A stretch of DNA of 64,000 nucleotides from Dyella acidiphila (GTDB taxonomy: Bacteria > Pseudomonadota > Gammaproteobacteria > Xanthomonadales > Rhodanobacteraceae). The notes beneath the pieces were generated by a model. It searched no databases. It had not been told where the DNA came from and saw only the letters and a program-made list of their open reading frames with translations. Below are positions 18,667 to 28,022 of this stretch, piece by piece. A program made the translations under genes and the position numbers. The stretch spans positions 1-64,000 of the forward strand of contig NZ_JACZZA010000008.1 of assembly GCF_014863405.1 (NCBI RefSeq), given 5' to 3'. The number at the start of each line of letters is the position of its first letter. Positions within the stretch are counted from its first letter, which is position 1.

Positions 18667-21081
18667 ATGATGATGCGCGAGTTGAGCAGTGCATGGCGGC
18701 GTCTGTGTCGCCGGCCGGGTTACGCGGCGCTGTCGGTGGCGGTACTGGGTATCGGCCTGGGGGCGGTGTTGTTCCTGTTTGGCCTGGTCGACAGCATGGT
18801 GCTGCGGCCGCTGCCGTTCCCGCAGTCGCAGCGCCTGATGGCGATGGGCTATGCCAATCTGGATGGCACCGGCTTGAGCGATATGAGCGCAGCAGAATTT
18901 CTGCCTCTGCGTGCGGGCATGCACAGCTTCGAAAGCTCCGGTGCGTATAGCGAACTGATGGTGGATGTCGATACCGGCACTCGCGCGGTGACGCATGTCG
19001 GCACCCGCGTCTCTGCATCTGTATTGCCCATGCTCGGTGTGCAGCCATTGCTGGGCCGGCTGACGTCCGAGCAGGATGATCAGCCCGGTGCGCCGCTGGT
19101 AGCACTGCTGGGTGAAACGCTGTGGCGACACGATTTCAACGCCGATCCCGCCGTGATCGGCCGCAAGCTGCGCATCAACGGCGAGTGGGCGACGGTGATC
19201 GGTGTACTGCCCAAGACTTTCGCGTTTCCTTTCGTCACGGATATATGGCTACCACAGCCACTGCAGGCGGGCAGCGATCTGGATGTGGAGACCATCGGCC
19301 TGCTCAAGCCTGGGATCTCGCTGGTGCAAGCGCGGGACGAATGGGCGGCACTGGCCAGCCATCTGGGCAGCAGCCTGCGCGGCCAGCGCGCGGGTCGTCA
19401 TCTGGTCATGAAGCCGCTGGTCATGCGATTCATGGATGAGCACATCCGCAGCTACATTTGGTTGATGTTTGCCGCTGGCGTAATGGTGCTGCTGCTGGCC
19501 TGCGCCAACGTGGCCAATCTGCAACTGGTGCAGACGCTCAATCGCGGACGCGAGCTGGCGCTGCGCAGTGCGCTGGGCGCCAGCCAGGGCCGCCTGCTGC
19601 GCGCACAGTGGGCGGAATGCCTGTTGGTGAGCGGGGCCGCCTATGCGGTGGCCTTGCTGATCACGCACTTCGGTTTCCGGTGGTTTGTCGACATGCTGGT
19701 CAGCAACGACACCGCGCCACCGTACTTCCTGCATTTTCGGATCGATCCGCGCCTGTTCGCCTTCGGCGCCATCGCCGCCTTGCTGACCACCGTGCTGGCC
19801 GGCCTGCTGCCCACCTGGCATGTCTCGCGTTCGCAGTTGCAGGATGCGCTGCGCGACGGCGACCGCGCCGTTACCGGCGGCATCTTTGCGCGTACCGCCA
19901 AGGCACTGGTGGTCGTGGAGATCGCCTTTACCGTGATCCTGCTGGTGGGCGCCGGCACCTTTGTGCGCGGCCTGGAACGGGTGCTGGCGCAGCCGATCGG
20001 CAGCGGTTCCGATCCGGCGCATGTACTTACCGCATCGGTACAGCTGCTGCCGGCTTTGTATCCGGACGATGACGCGCAGTTGCGTTATTTCGAGCGGCTG
20101 GCCGAGCGCCTGCGCGCGGCGCCGGGTGTGCTGGATGCCAGCGTGGCCAACACCGTTCCCGATGCAGAGCTGGGCAGCCATGAATTTGTTGCAGCCTATG
20201 GCCAGGCACGCACGGCCGACGGTTATCAGCGCGCGCAGATGGGCGTTGTCGACGAGCACTTCGCCAGTACCTATGGCCTGAAGCTGCTGGCTGGGCGCTT
20301 TTTCGATGTGCAGGATCGCCATCGGCACGAGTTGTTGGCGGTGGTCGACCAGCGGCTGGCGCAGGCTTTGTGGCCCGGACGTAGCGCGGTGGGGCAGCAA
20401 CTGGTACTGCATCCGGAAGATCCGGACCCGCAAACGCTGCAGGTGATCGGCGTAGTGGCGCCGCTGCAGCTCGACGGTACCTTGCAGACCGCGCTGCCCA
20501 GTTTCATGCGGCCGCTGTGGCAGGTACCGCTCAGCTATGCCCGGATTGCCGTGCATACGCGTGAAGCGGCCGTCGCCTATGCGCCGTCGCTGACCCGCAT
20601 GGCTCATGAGCTGGATGCGGCCACCCCGCTTTACGCCTTCCGCACCCAGGCGCATGCCATCGCCATTGCGCGGATCAAGCTCACCATCATGATCCAGGTG
20701 TTCAGCGCGGTCGGCCTGATCGCCCTGATCCTCGCTGCTGCAGGTTTGTATGGCGTGCTCTCCTTTGCGGTAGCGCAGCGTACGCACGAACTCGGCATTC
20801 TCGGCATTCGGCGTGCGATCGGCGCCAGCCATCTGGCCATCGTGGGGCACGTTGGACGGCAATTGGTATTCCAGCTCGGGCTGGGGCTGGCGATCGGCGT
20901 GGGCCTGGCCTTACCCTGGTCGGCCTTGCTGGCCAACGAACAGCTGCATACGCAGGGTTACGATCTGCAGGTATTCGTGCCGGTGCTGGTGGTGATCGTG
21001 CTGGTGGCGATGGGCGCTTCGTTGCTGCCGCTGTGGCGTGCGCTGGCGGTGCAGCCGGTAGTTGCATTGCGCCACGAATGA
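18667..21081 (+). CDS. MacB/FtsX-like ABC permease, duplicated (ADOP) type, 2
   Basis: An 804-aa paralogue of the preceding permease with the same layout: N-terminal WRRLCRRPGYAALSVAVLG anchor, periplasmic core, a membrane triplet near residues 265-400, a second core, and a C-terminal triplet with THELGILGIRRAIGASHLAI. Sequence identity to permease 1 is clearest at the anchors (RRPGY, VLRPLP) and weak elsewhere, so the two probably form a heterodimer rather than a redundant pair. It starts 3 nt after the previous stop. It ends close to the response regulator gene, suggesting one transcript. Confidence 0.88.
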   Translation: MMMRELSSAWRRLCRRPGYAALSVAVLGIGLGAVLFLFGLVDSMVLRPLPFPQSQRLMAMGYANLDGTGLSDMSAAEFLPLRAGMHSFESSGAYSELMVDVDTGTRAVTHVGTRVSASVLPMLGVQPLLGRLTSEQDDQPGAPLVALLGETLWRHDFNADPAVIGRKLRINGEWATVIGVLPKTFAFPFVTDIWLPQPLQAGSDLDVETIGLLKPGISLVQARDEWAALASHLGSSLRGQRAGRHLVMKPLVMRFMDEHIRSYIWLMFAAGVMVLLLACANVANLQLVQTLNRGRELALRSALGASQGRLLRAQWAECLLVSGAAYAVALLITHFGFRWFVDMLVSNDTAPPYFLHFRIDPRLFAFGAIAALLTTVLAGLLPTWHVSRSQLQDALRDGDRAVTGGIFARTAKALVVVEIAFTVILLVGAGTFVRGLERVLAQPIGSGSDPAHVLTASVQLLPALYPDDDAQLRYFERLAERLRAAPGVLDASVANTVPDAELGSHEFVAAYGQARTADGYQRAQMGVVDEHFASTYGLKLLAGRFFDVQDRHRHELLAVVDQRLAQALWPGRSAVGQQLVLHPEDPDPQTLQVIGVVAPLQLDGTLQTALPSFMRPLWQVPLSYARIAVHTREAAVAYAPSLTRMAHELDAATPLYAFRTQAHAIAIARIKLTIMIQVFSAVGLIALILAAAGLYGVLSFAVAQRTHELGILGIRRAIGASHLAIVGHVGRQLVFQLGLGLAIGVGLALPWSALLANEQLHTQGYDLQVFVPVLVVIVLVAMGASLLPLWRALAVQPVVALRHE

Positions 21082-21109
21082 GCACGGCGCTTCCCTTAAA
21101 CTCAGGAGC

Positions 21110-22516
21110 ATGACCCAGGGCATGGCGCGCGAATCGATTCCTACTGTACTGGTGGCCGACGATCAGGCCGATGTGCGCGAAGCCTTGCGCCTGTTGTTGA
21201 AGTCCGAAGGCGTGGCTTGCGTCGGCGCAGCCAGTCCGGCGCAGGCACTGGAAGCCGTCGGCCGGCGCGATTTTACCTGCGCGCTGATCGATGGCAACTA
21301 CAGCCGCGACACCACCTCCGGCGAAGAGGGCCTGGACTTGCTCGAAAGCCTGCGCCGGCAGGCGCCGGACATGCCGGTGGTGATGATGACGGCCTGGGGC
21401 AATGTGCCGCTGGCGGTGCAGGCGATGCGGCGTGGCGCGGCCGACTTTATCGAGAAGCCGTGGGACAACGCGCGCCTGATGAGCGTGTTGCGAGCGCAGA
21501 TCGCCCTGAGCGACAGCACGCGCCGCCAGCGACGGCTGGAGGCGGAGAACGCCTTGCTGCGCGATAGCTCCAGCAGCGAACTGATTGCCGAATCTGCCGC
21601 GATGCGGCGGGTGGTGGCGATGGTCGAGCGCATCGCGCCCAGCGACGCCAACGTGCTGGTGCTGGGCGAAAACGGCACCGGCAAAGGCGTCATTGCGCAG
21701 TACCTGCATCAGCGCTCGGCGCGTGCGGCGCAGGCGCTGGTCAAGGTCAATATGGGCGGTATTGCCGAAAGCGTGTTCGAGTCGGAAATGTTCGGCCATG
21801 TGCGCGGCGCGTATACCGATGCGAAGAGCGAACGCATCGGCCGCTTCGAACTGGCGGACGGCGGCACGCTGTTTCTGGACGAGGTCGGCAATGTACCTGC
21901 GTCGCAGCAGCCGAAGCTGTTGCGCGTGCTGGAAGATGGCGAGTTCGAGCGGCTGGGTTCGTCGCATACCCAGCATGTGAATGTGCGCTTGGTGTCGGCG
22001 ACGAATGCCGATCTGCAGGGCGAAGTGGCGGCGGGCCGCTTCCGTCGCGATCTGCTCTATCGCTTGAATACGTTCGAAGTGAGCTTGCCGCCTTTGCGCG
22101 AGCGAACCGAAGACATCCTGCCGCTGGCGCGCTCGTTCCTGGCGCACAGTGCGCAGCGTTATGGCCGCGCTTCGCTGCGACTGGCGGCGTCGGCCGAGCG
22201 CGCCCTGCAGGGCTGGCATTGGCCGGGCAATGTGCGCGAGCTGCAGCACCTGATGGAACGTGCTGCGTTGCTGGCCGAGCATGACCAGGTCACCGCCGCC
22301 GCGCTTTCCTTCGGCGCGGCACCGGAAGCTGCCCAGACGCTGGACCAGATGACGCTGGACCAGGCCGAGGCCTGGCTGGTCAAGCGGGCGCTGGATCGCT
22401 GCGACGGTAATCTGCAGCATGCGGCGGATGCCTTGGGCATCACGCGCCAGTCGCTGTACCGGCGCATGGCCAAGCATGCATTGCGGGATGTATCCGGTGA
22501 TGCCCAGGTCGGCTGA
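21110..22516 (+). CDS. NtrC-type sigma-54 response regulator
   Basis: A 468-aa protein with receiver, AAA+ and Fis-type HTH domains. The receiver has the acidic pair in VADDQAD, the phospho-acceptor in ALIDGNY, Thr in MMTAWG and Lys in IEKPW. The AAA+ part has Walker A GENGTGKG and Walker B GGTLFLDEVGN; the sigma-54 contact loop reads GAYTDA instead of GAFTGA. The HTH is AADALGITRQSLYRRM. AGGAG lies just before the ATG at 21110; ATG 21122 is an alternative start. As last-but-one gene of the cassette whose promoter is sigma-54 type, it very probably activates its own operon. Confidence 0.9.
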   Translation: MTQGMARESIPTVLVADDQADVREALRLLLKSEGVACVGAASPAQALEAVGRRDFTCALIDGNYSRDTTSGEEGLDLLESLRRQAPDMPVVMMTAWGNVPLAVQAMRRGAADFIEKPWDNARLMSVLRAQIALSDSTRRQRRLEAENALLRDSSSSELIAESAAMRRVVAMVERIAPSDANVLVLGENGTGKGVIAQYLHQRSARAAQALVKVNMGGIAESVFESEMFGHVRGAYTDAKSERIGRFELADGGTLFLDEVGNVPASQQPKLLRVLEDGEFERLGSSHTQHVNVRLVSATNADLQGEVAAGRFRRDLLYRLNTFEVSLPPLRERTEDILPLARSFLAHSAQRYGRASLRLAASAERALQGWHWPGNVRELQHLMERAALLAEHDQVTAAALSFGAAPEAAQTLDQMTLDQAEAWLVKRALDRCDGNLQHAADALGITRQSLYRRMAKHALRDVSGDAQVG

Positions 22517-23861
22517 GCCATCGCGTCGCATCGGGCGCCTGCAGCGCTTCGAGCGTCGCGTGCTGGGCGGCAGCGTGCTGGTCGTGCTGCCTTCGCTATT
22601 GGTGCTGCTGCTGTCGCCGTGGTGGGCCGGTCGCCTCACTACCGGCACGTATCTGCTGGGTGCCGTTGTCGTGTTGGTGATGACTGCATGGCTGGCGCGC
22701 GTACATTCGCGCCGCGTGACGTATCCGGTCTACACCTTGTTCAGTCTGCTGGAGGCCTTGCGCGAAGGCGACTACAGCTTGCGCGGTGTGCAAAACAGCG
22801 TGCTGGGCGAGGTGGTGTACAACGTCAACGAACTGGCCGCGCGGCTGCAGCAGGAGCGGCTCGATTTCGAGGAAGCCTCGCACCTGCTGAGCAAGACGCT
22901 GGCGGCGCTGGACAGCGCCGTGTTCGTGTTCGACGAAGAACAGCGGTTGCGCTTGCTCAATCCCGCCGCCGAAGCGCTGTTGGATGCGCCGCGCGAGCGC
23001 TTGTTCGGCCGTCGTGCGGAAGAACTTGGCCTGGCCGGCTGGCTGGAGGAGCCGGCCACGCGCGTGCTGCCGCACACGTTTCCCGGCCGCAGCGGCCGTT
23101 TCGAGATCCGCCAGGCGCTGTTGCGCAGCGGTGGCCGGCGCAGCCGCCTGCTGGTGATCAATGATGTCGGCCGCGTGCTGCGCGATGAAGAGCGCCAGGC
23201 ATGGCAGCGCTTGCTGCGCGTGCTGGGGCACGAGGTCAACAACTCCCTGACGCCGATTCGTTCCATGGCCGGCACGCTCGCCAGCCTGGCGACGCGCGAG
23301 CCGTTGCCGGATGACTGGCGCGAGGACTTCCAGCGCGGACTGGAAGTGATCGGCCAGCGCGCCTCGTCGCTGACGCGTTTTCTCGCCAGCTACAGCACGC
23401 TGGCGCGCCTGCCTGCACCGCAGTCGCACGAGCTGGAGCTGGGGGCCTTGATCCAGGGCATCGTGCGGTTGGAGCAGCGCATGGCGGTGCAGGTGGAAAC
23501 CGCCGAGCCCTTGCATGTACATGCCGATCAGGACCAGCTGGAGCAGGCGCTGATCAATCTATTGCGCAACGCGGTGGAAGCGGTGCTGCCCGAAGGCGGT
23601 GGTGTGGCAGTGCGCTGGCGGCGCGACGGCGACAAGGCGGTGATCGAAATCGACGACGACGGCCCCGGACCGCCGCCCAGCGATAACCTGTTCGTGCCGT
23701 TTTTCACCACCAAGCCCGGCGGCTCCGGCATCGGCCTCGCGCTGGCGCGGCAGATCGCCGAGGCGCACGGCGGCGGTGCGAATCTGCTGGCCCGGTCCGG
23801 CGGTGCCGGTGCACGGGCCAGTCTGTGGCTGCCGCTGGAGGTCCGGCCCGCGTCGCCATGA
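22500..23861 (+). CDS. Membrane histidine kinase, partner of the NtrC-type regulator
   Basis: A 453-aa sensor with two N-terminal membrane segments (about 18-38 and 45-62) separated by only a few residues, so it has almost no periplasmic domain. A HAMP/linker region and a PAS-like domain (LDSAVFVFDEEQRLRLLNPAAEALL) follow. The H-box is LGHEVNNSLTPI; the ATPase has the N-box NLLRNAVEAV and G-boxes DDDGPGPP and GGSGIGLALA. The start at 22500 overlaps the regulator gene by 17 nt; 22488 is possible. The short sensor region suggests it reads membrane state or the transporter itself, as BceS-like kinases do. Confidence 0.88.
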   Translation: MPRSAEPSRRIGRLQRFERRVLGGSVLVVLPSLLVLLLSPWWAGRLTTGTYLLGAVVVLVMTAWLARVHSRRVTYPVYTLFSLLEALREGDYSLRGVQNSVLGEVVYNVNELAARLQQERLDFEEASHLLSKTLAALDSAVFVFDEEQRLRLLNPAAEALLDAPRERLFGRRAEELGLAGWLEEPATRVLPHTFPGRSGRFEIRQALLRSGGRRSRLLVINDVGRVLRDEERQAWQRLLRVLGHEVNNSLTPIRSMAGTLASLATREPLPDDWREDFQRGLEVIGQRASSLTRFLASYSTLARLPAPQSHELELGALIQGIVRLEQRMAVQVETAEPLHVHADQDQLEQALINLLRNAVEAVLPEGGGVAVRWRRDGDKAVIEIDDDGPGPPPSDNLFVPFFTTKPGGSGIGLALARQIAEAHGGGANLLARSGGAGARASLWLPLEVRPASP

Positions 23862-23983
23862 CCGGCCGGCGTGCCGCACGCCGGTACGCCGATATTCGGA
23901 CACCGTTGGCCGCGCCGGACCTTGCCTGGCTTTTTGCCGAACCGCTACGCTGGCGTGGATTTCCCTAGCGAACCGATTCGAGC

Positions 23984-24601
23984 ATGGACCCCGCAAACAA
24001 GCCCCGCCTTCGCCCGCTGTCGATTCTTATCTTTGGCTCCCGCTGGCTGCAGTTGCCGCTGTATCTGGGCCTGATCGTGGCGCAGTGCGTCTACGTCTAC
24101 CTGTTCGCCAAAGAACTGTGGCATCTGATCCACGAAGCATCGTCGCTGGGCGAACAGGAGATCATGCTGATCGTGCTCGGCCTGATCGACGTGGTGATGA
24201 TTTCCAATCTGTTGATCATGGTGATTGTCGGCGGCTACGAAACCTTCGTGTCGCGCCTTGGACTGGACGGCCATCCGGATCAGCCCGAATGGCTGTCGCA
24301 TGTGAACGCCTCGGTGCTGAAGGTGAAGCTGGCGATGGCGATCATCGGCATCTCGTCGATCCATCTGCTGAAAACATTCATCGCCGCCGGCACACTGCAA
24401 GGCCTGCCGTTCTGCTCGTCCGAAATGCTGGCCACCATCGCACAGAGCGACGGCAACGGCGCCATGCTCAAATGCGCCACGCTCACACCCACCGGGGTGA
24501 TGTGGCAGACGATCATCCACGTGGTCTTCATCGTGTCGGCGATCGGCATTGCCTGGACCGATCGCGTGATGCAGGGTACGGCCGAAAAAAGCGCCCACTA
24601 A
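23984..24601 (+). CDS. UPF0114 (YqhA-like) membrane protein
   Basis: A 205-aa inner-membrane protein of the UPF0114/TIGR00645 family. It has hydrophobic segments near residues 22-42, 62-85, 115-138 and 165-188 and the family text [21 protein letters not shown]. Two cysteines in the loop after segment three (FCSSE, LKCAT) may pair. The molecular function of the family is unknown. The start at 23984 gives the expected cytoplasmic lead ([20 protein letters not shown]). It follows the histidine kinase by 122 bp on the same strand and converges with uup. Confidence 0.88.
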   Translation: MDPANKPRLRPLSILIFGSRWLQLPLYLGLIVAQCVYVYLFAKELWHLIHEASSLGEQEIMLIVLGLIDVVMISNLLIMVIVGGYETFVSRLGLDGHPDQPEWLSHVNASVLKVKLAMAIIGISSIHLLKTFIAAGTLQGLPFCSSEMLATIAQSDGNGAMLKCATLTPTGVMWQTIIHVVFIVSAIGIAWTDRVMQGTAEKSAH

Positions 24602-24648
24602 GCCCGCATGCTTGTGGTTCGCCCCGGCGTGGCCGGGGCGCCAGGGTT

Positions 24649-26529
24649 TCAGCTGTCCAGCTCCGACCAGCGCGCGTAAGCCTGGTCCAACTCGGCCTGC
24701 ACCTTGGCCAGCGCTTCGTTCGCGCGCTGGATCGCCGCATTGTCCTGCTGGTAGAAGGACGGGTCGTTCATCGCTTCGGCGCGGGCGGAGACATCCGCTT
24801 CGAGCTGTTCGATACGCGCAGGCAGTTGCTCGAGTTCGCGCGCGTCCTTGTAGCTGAGTTTGCGCTTGGGCTTTTCGCTCTCGACTGGCGTGGCGGAAGA
24901 CGCGGCGGCTTTTTCCGGCGCCGCCGATGCAACTGCTTCAGTGCCCCACCGCACGGCCGGTTTCTGCCGCAGCCAGTCGCTGTAGCCGCCGACGTATTCG
25001 CCGACCTGGCCGGCGCCTTCCAGCACCAGCGTGCTCGACACTACGTTGTCGAGGAATTCGCGGTCGTGCGACACCAGCAGCAAGGTGCCCTTGTATTCGG
25101 TCAGCAATTCTTCCAGCAGCTCCAGCGTCTCCACGTCGAGATCGTTGGTGGGTTCGTCCATCACCAGCAGGTTGGACGGCTGCGCGAACAGCTTGGCCAG
25201 CAGCAGGCGATTGCGTTCGCCGCCGGACAGGCGCGTGATCGGAGCGCGTGCGCGTTCGGGCGAGAACAGGAAATCCTGCAGATAACCGATGATGTGTTTG
25301 CGCTGCCCGTTGAGCTCGATGTACTCGCGACCTTCGGCCACGTTGTCGAGCGCATTCAGTGCGTCGTTGAGCTGGGCGCGGTGCTGGTCGAAATAAGCGA
25401 TCTGCAGGCCGGTGCCGAGAGTGACCTCGCCGCGTTGCGGCTTCAGTTCGCCCAGCAGGATTTTCAGCAAGGTGCTCTTGCCCGCGCCGTTCGGGCCGAT
25501 GATGCCGACGCGATCGCCGCGCATGATGCTGGTGCTGAGGTCGTCGATCAGCACGCGGCCGCCGAAGGCCTGGTGCACGTGTTCCAGTTCAATCACCTTC
25601 TTGCCCGATGCCTGCGCATTGGCCAGCGCCATCTTGGCGTTGCCGCTCAATTCGCGCCGCTCGGAACGTTCGCGCCGCAGGGCCTTCAAGGCGCGCACGC
25701 GGCCTTCGTTGCGCGTGCGGCGCGCCTTGATGCCCTGGCGAATCCACACTTCTTCCTGCGCGAGTTTCTTGTCGAACAAAGCATTGGCCTGCGCTTCGGC
25801 GTGCAGGCGTTCTTCGCGGCGGCGCAGGTAATTGTCGTAATCGCCCGGCCAGCTGGTGAGCTGGCCGCGATCGATTTCCACGATGCGCGTAGCCAGCGCA
25901 CGCAGAAAACCGCGGTCATGCGTGACGAAGACAATGCTGCCTTCGAATTGCTTGAGAAAACCTTCCAGCCAATCGATCGCTTCAATATCAAGATGGTTGG
26001 TGGGTTCGTCCAGCAACAGCACCCCGGGCTTGCGCACCAATGCCTGCGCCAGCAGCACACGACGCTTCATGCCGCCGGACAGCGCGGCGAAATCCGTATC
26101 GGCCGGCAATTCCAGCTTGGTGAGCACATCGCTGACGCGACGATCCAGATCCCAGCCATGCTGCGCTTCGATCTGATTCTGCACATCGCCGAGTGCTTCG
26201 AAGTCGCCTTCTGCCAGCAGGTGGTGATAGCGCGCAAGCAAATGGCCAAGATCGCCGAGCCCGTCGGCAACGACATCGAAGACGCTGCCCGCAGTGGCCT
26301 GCGGCACCTCCTGCGCCATGCGTGCCACCACCACGCCGTTCTGCACGCGTACTTCGCCGTCGTCGGCATGCAGCTCGCCGGCGATCAGCTTCATCAGGGT
26401 GGATTTGCCTTCGCCGTTGCGGCCGACGATGCAGACGCGCTCGTTCGCTTCGATCGACAGATCGACATGTTCGAGCAGGAGGGGGCCGCCGACGCTGAAG
26501 TCGACACGCTGGAGTTGGATCAGGGACAT
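24649..26529 (-). CDS. uup: ABC-F ATPase Uup
   Basis: Soluble ABC-F protein acting on ribosomes or branched DNA intermediates, not a transporter. The 626-aa protein has two ATPase domains: Walker A GRNGEGKST with LSGGMKRR and LLLDEPTNHLD, then Walker A GPNGAGKST with LSGGERNR and LVMDEPTNDLD. They are joined by the charged linker RRTRNEGRVRALKALRRER. The C-terminal coiled coil (about 555-626) is the Uup-specific DNA-binding tail, which separates it from EttA/YheS. No TM segment is present. A 259-bp gap separates its start from the divergent carboxypeptidase gene. Confidence 0.93.
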   Translation of the reverse strand: MSLIQLQRVDFSVGGPLLLEHVDLSIEANERVCIVGRNGEGKSTLMKLIAGELHADDGEVRVQNGVVVARMAQEVPQATAGSVFDVVADGLGDLGHLLARYHHLLAEGDFEALGDVQNQIEAQHGWDLDRRVSDVLTKLELPADTDFAALSGGMKRRVLLAQALVRKPGVLLLDEPTNHLDIEAIDWLEGFLKQFEGSIVFVTHDRGFLRALATRIVEIDRGQLTSWPGDYDNYLRRREERLHAEAQANALFDKKLAQEEVWIRQGIKARRTRNEGRVRALKALRRERSERRELSGNAKMALANAQASGKKVIELEHVHQAFGGRVLIDDLSTSIMRGDRVGIIGPNGAGKSTLLKILLGELKPQRGEVTLGTGLQIAYFDQHRAQLNDALNALDNVAEGREYIELNGQRKHIIGYLQDFLFSPERARAPITRLSGGERNRLLLAKLFAQPSNLLVMDEPTNDLDVETLELLEELLTEYKGTLLLVSHDREFLDNVVSSTLVLEGAGQVGEYVGGYSDWLRQKPAVRWGTEAVASAAPEKAAASSATPVESEKPKRKLSYKDARELEQLPARIEQLEADVSARAEAMNDPSFYQQDNAAIQRANEALAKVQAELDQAYARWSELDS

Positions 26530-26788
26530 CCGCCCATTCTACCGGCTGGCTCACCGAAAGCCGCTGTTTAGCCCTGTCCTAAAGACAGCCGGGCGCAGGT
26601 CGATAAATAATTCAGATTCCCGTCACGGCGGGCTAACAGGTTCTTGCGCCCTTGGCGGAAGTTAAAATTTACAAAAACATGCACTTAGCATGGCCGATTA
26701 AAGTATTTCCTCTGGAAATTGCGATGGCTATGCATTAAGGTTGCGCGACGCGGGGGCAGGCCGCGGTTTGAGAAGTCAGGAGGCCGCG

Positions 26789-27916
26789 GTGAACATCGTC
26801 CAGTCCATACAGCCACGGCAGTTGCTGGGCCGGCTCCTGGGCCTGTTCGCGGCGATGTTCGTGATCGGTCTGGCCGGTTTCAGTGCGGTAGCCCATGCCG
26901 GCTATGCCGCCATCGTGATCGATCCGGCCACCGGCGAAGTGCTGAGCAACGTCAATGCCGACGAGCAGAACTACCCGGCGTCGCTCACCAAGATGATGAC
27001 CCTCTACCTGACCTTCCAGGCGCTGCAGAGCGGCAAGCTGAAGGTCGACCAGGACCTGTCGGTGTCGACCTGGGCCGCCTCGCGCGCCCCGACCAAGCTC
27101 GGCCTGCGCGCCGGCCAGACGGTATCGGTCAACGACTGCATTCTCGGCATGGTCACCAAGTCGGCCAACGATGCCGCCACCGTGGTGGCGGAGAGCCTGG
27201 GCGGCAGCGAAGGCCATTTCGCCGACATGATGAATGCCCAGGCCCAGCTGCTGGGCATGAGCTCCAGCCATTTCGCCAACGCCAACGGCCTGCCGGATCC
27301 GGACAACAAGTCCACCGCGCGCGACCTGGCCAAGCTGGCGATGGCGCTGTACCACGATTTCCCGCAGTACTCGCATTACTTCTCCACCAAGGAGTTCGTG
27401 TTCCGCGGCCAGCTGATCCGCGGTCACAACAACTTGATGGATCGCTACCCGGGCATGGACGGCCTGAAGACCGGCTTCACCGATGCCTCCGGCTTCAATC
27501 TCGCCTCCACCGCAGTGCACGACGGGCACCGCCTGTTCGCGGTGGTGCTGGGCGGCCGCTCGGCCCGTGCGCGCGACAACCTGATGGCGCGCCTGCTGGA
27601 CGATGGCTTCGACCATCGTCCGACCCCGGATGCGCTGGTGGCGCAGGCCAGCATGGGCGGCACCACTCGCCGCGTGCTGGCGGCGCTGTCGCCGATCGAA
27701 ACGGCCGACGCGGAAGACGCGCCGGTGACTCATCGCCGCGCCCACGCTGCTGCGCCTGCCTGCAAACCGCATCGCGGCCGCAGCTGCCCGCAGGTGGCCA
27801 AGTCGTCGGGCAAGGCCAAGGGCAAGTCCAAGCAGGGCACTACCCGGCTGGCGCACCGCGACCGCAAGGGCAAGAAGCCGGTGATGCTGGCGGCCTCGCA
27901 GGACAAGCACGAGTAA
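26789..27916 (+). CDS. D-alanyl-D-alanine carboxypeptidase/endopeptidase (S11)
   Basis: Low-molecular-mass penicillin-binding protein trimming peptidoglycan stem peptides in the periplasm. 375 aa with a signal peptide (cut near AVAHA). The three S11 motifs are SLTK (about residue 65), SAN and KTG. The GTG start at 26789 has AGGAGG 5 nt upstream; an upstream in-frame ATG at 26741 lacks an RBS. The usual C-terminal beta domain plus amphipathic anchor of PBP5 is missing. Instead the protein ends in a ~70-residue Lys/Arg-rich tail with a Cys pair, reminiscent of PBP7-type enzymes. The 26530-26788 gap before it holds no gene that I can see. Confidence 0.88.
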   Translation: MNIVQSIQPRQLLGRLLGLFAAMFVIGLAGFSAVAHAGYAAIVIDPATGEVLSNVNADEQNYPASLTKMMTLYLTFQALQSGKLKVDQDLSVSTWAASRAPTKLGLRAGQTVSVNDCILGMVTKSANDAATVVAESLGGSEGHFADMMNAQAQLLGMSSSHFANANGLPDPDNKSTARDLAKLAMALYHDFPQYSHYFSTKEFVFRGQLIRGHNNLMDRYPGMDGLKTGFTDASGFNLASTAVHDGHRLFAVVLGGRSARARDNLMARLLDDGFDHRPTPDALVAQASMGGTTRRVLAALSPIETADAEDAPVTHRRAHAAAPACKPHRGRSCPQVAKSSGKAKGKSKQGTTRLAHRDRKGKKPVMLAASQDKHE

Positions 27917-27970
27917 TCCCCATTTCGCCGCCGTTCCGGTCTTGGTTGGCAACGGCAGCTACACGCAAAC

Positions 27971-28000
27971 AAAAACCCCGCGGCATGCCGCGGGGTTTTT
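27971..28000. terminator. Bidirectional terminator between the carboxypeptidase gene and metK
   Basis: The perfect palindrome AAAAACCCCGCGGCATGCCGCGGGGTTTTT has a GC-rich stem with five As and five Ts at the ends. It serves both convergent genes. Confidence 0.93.
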
Positions 28001-28022
28001 GTTGGTGCTGTAAGCGGATCGC

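Noticed and set aside
22500-23861. A frameshift between the response regulator and the kinase
   Set aside because: The 17-nt overlap is explained by ordinary overlapping start and stop codons; both proteins are complete.
23776-26571. A 931-codon open frame on the plus strand across the histidine kinase end, UPF0114 gene and uup
   Set aside because: It is antisense to uup, which has complete ABC-F motifs; the plus frame has no recognisable domain and results from high GC and codon bias.
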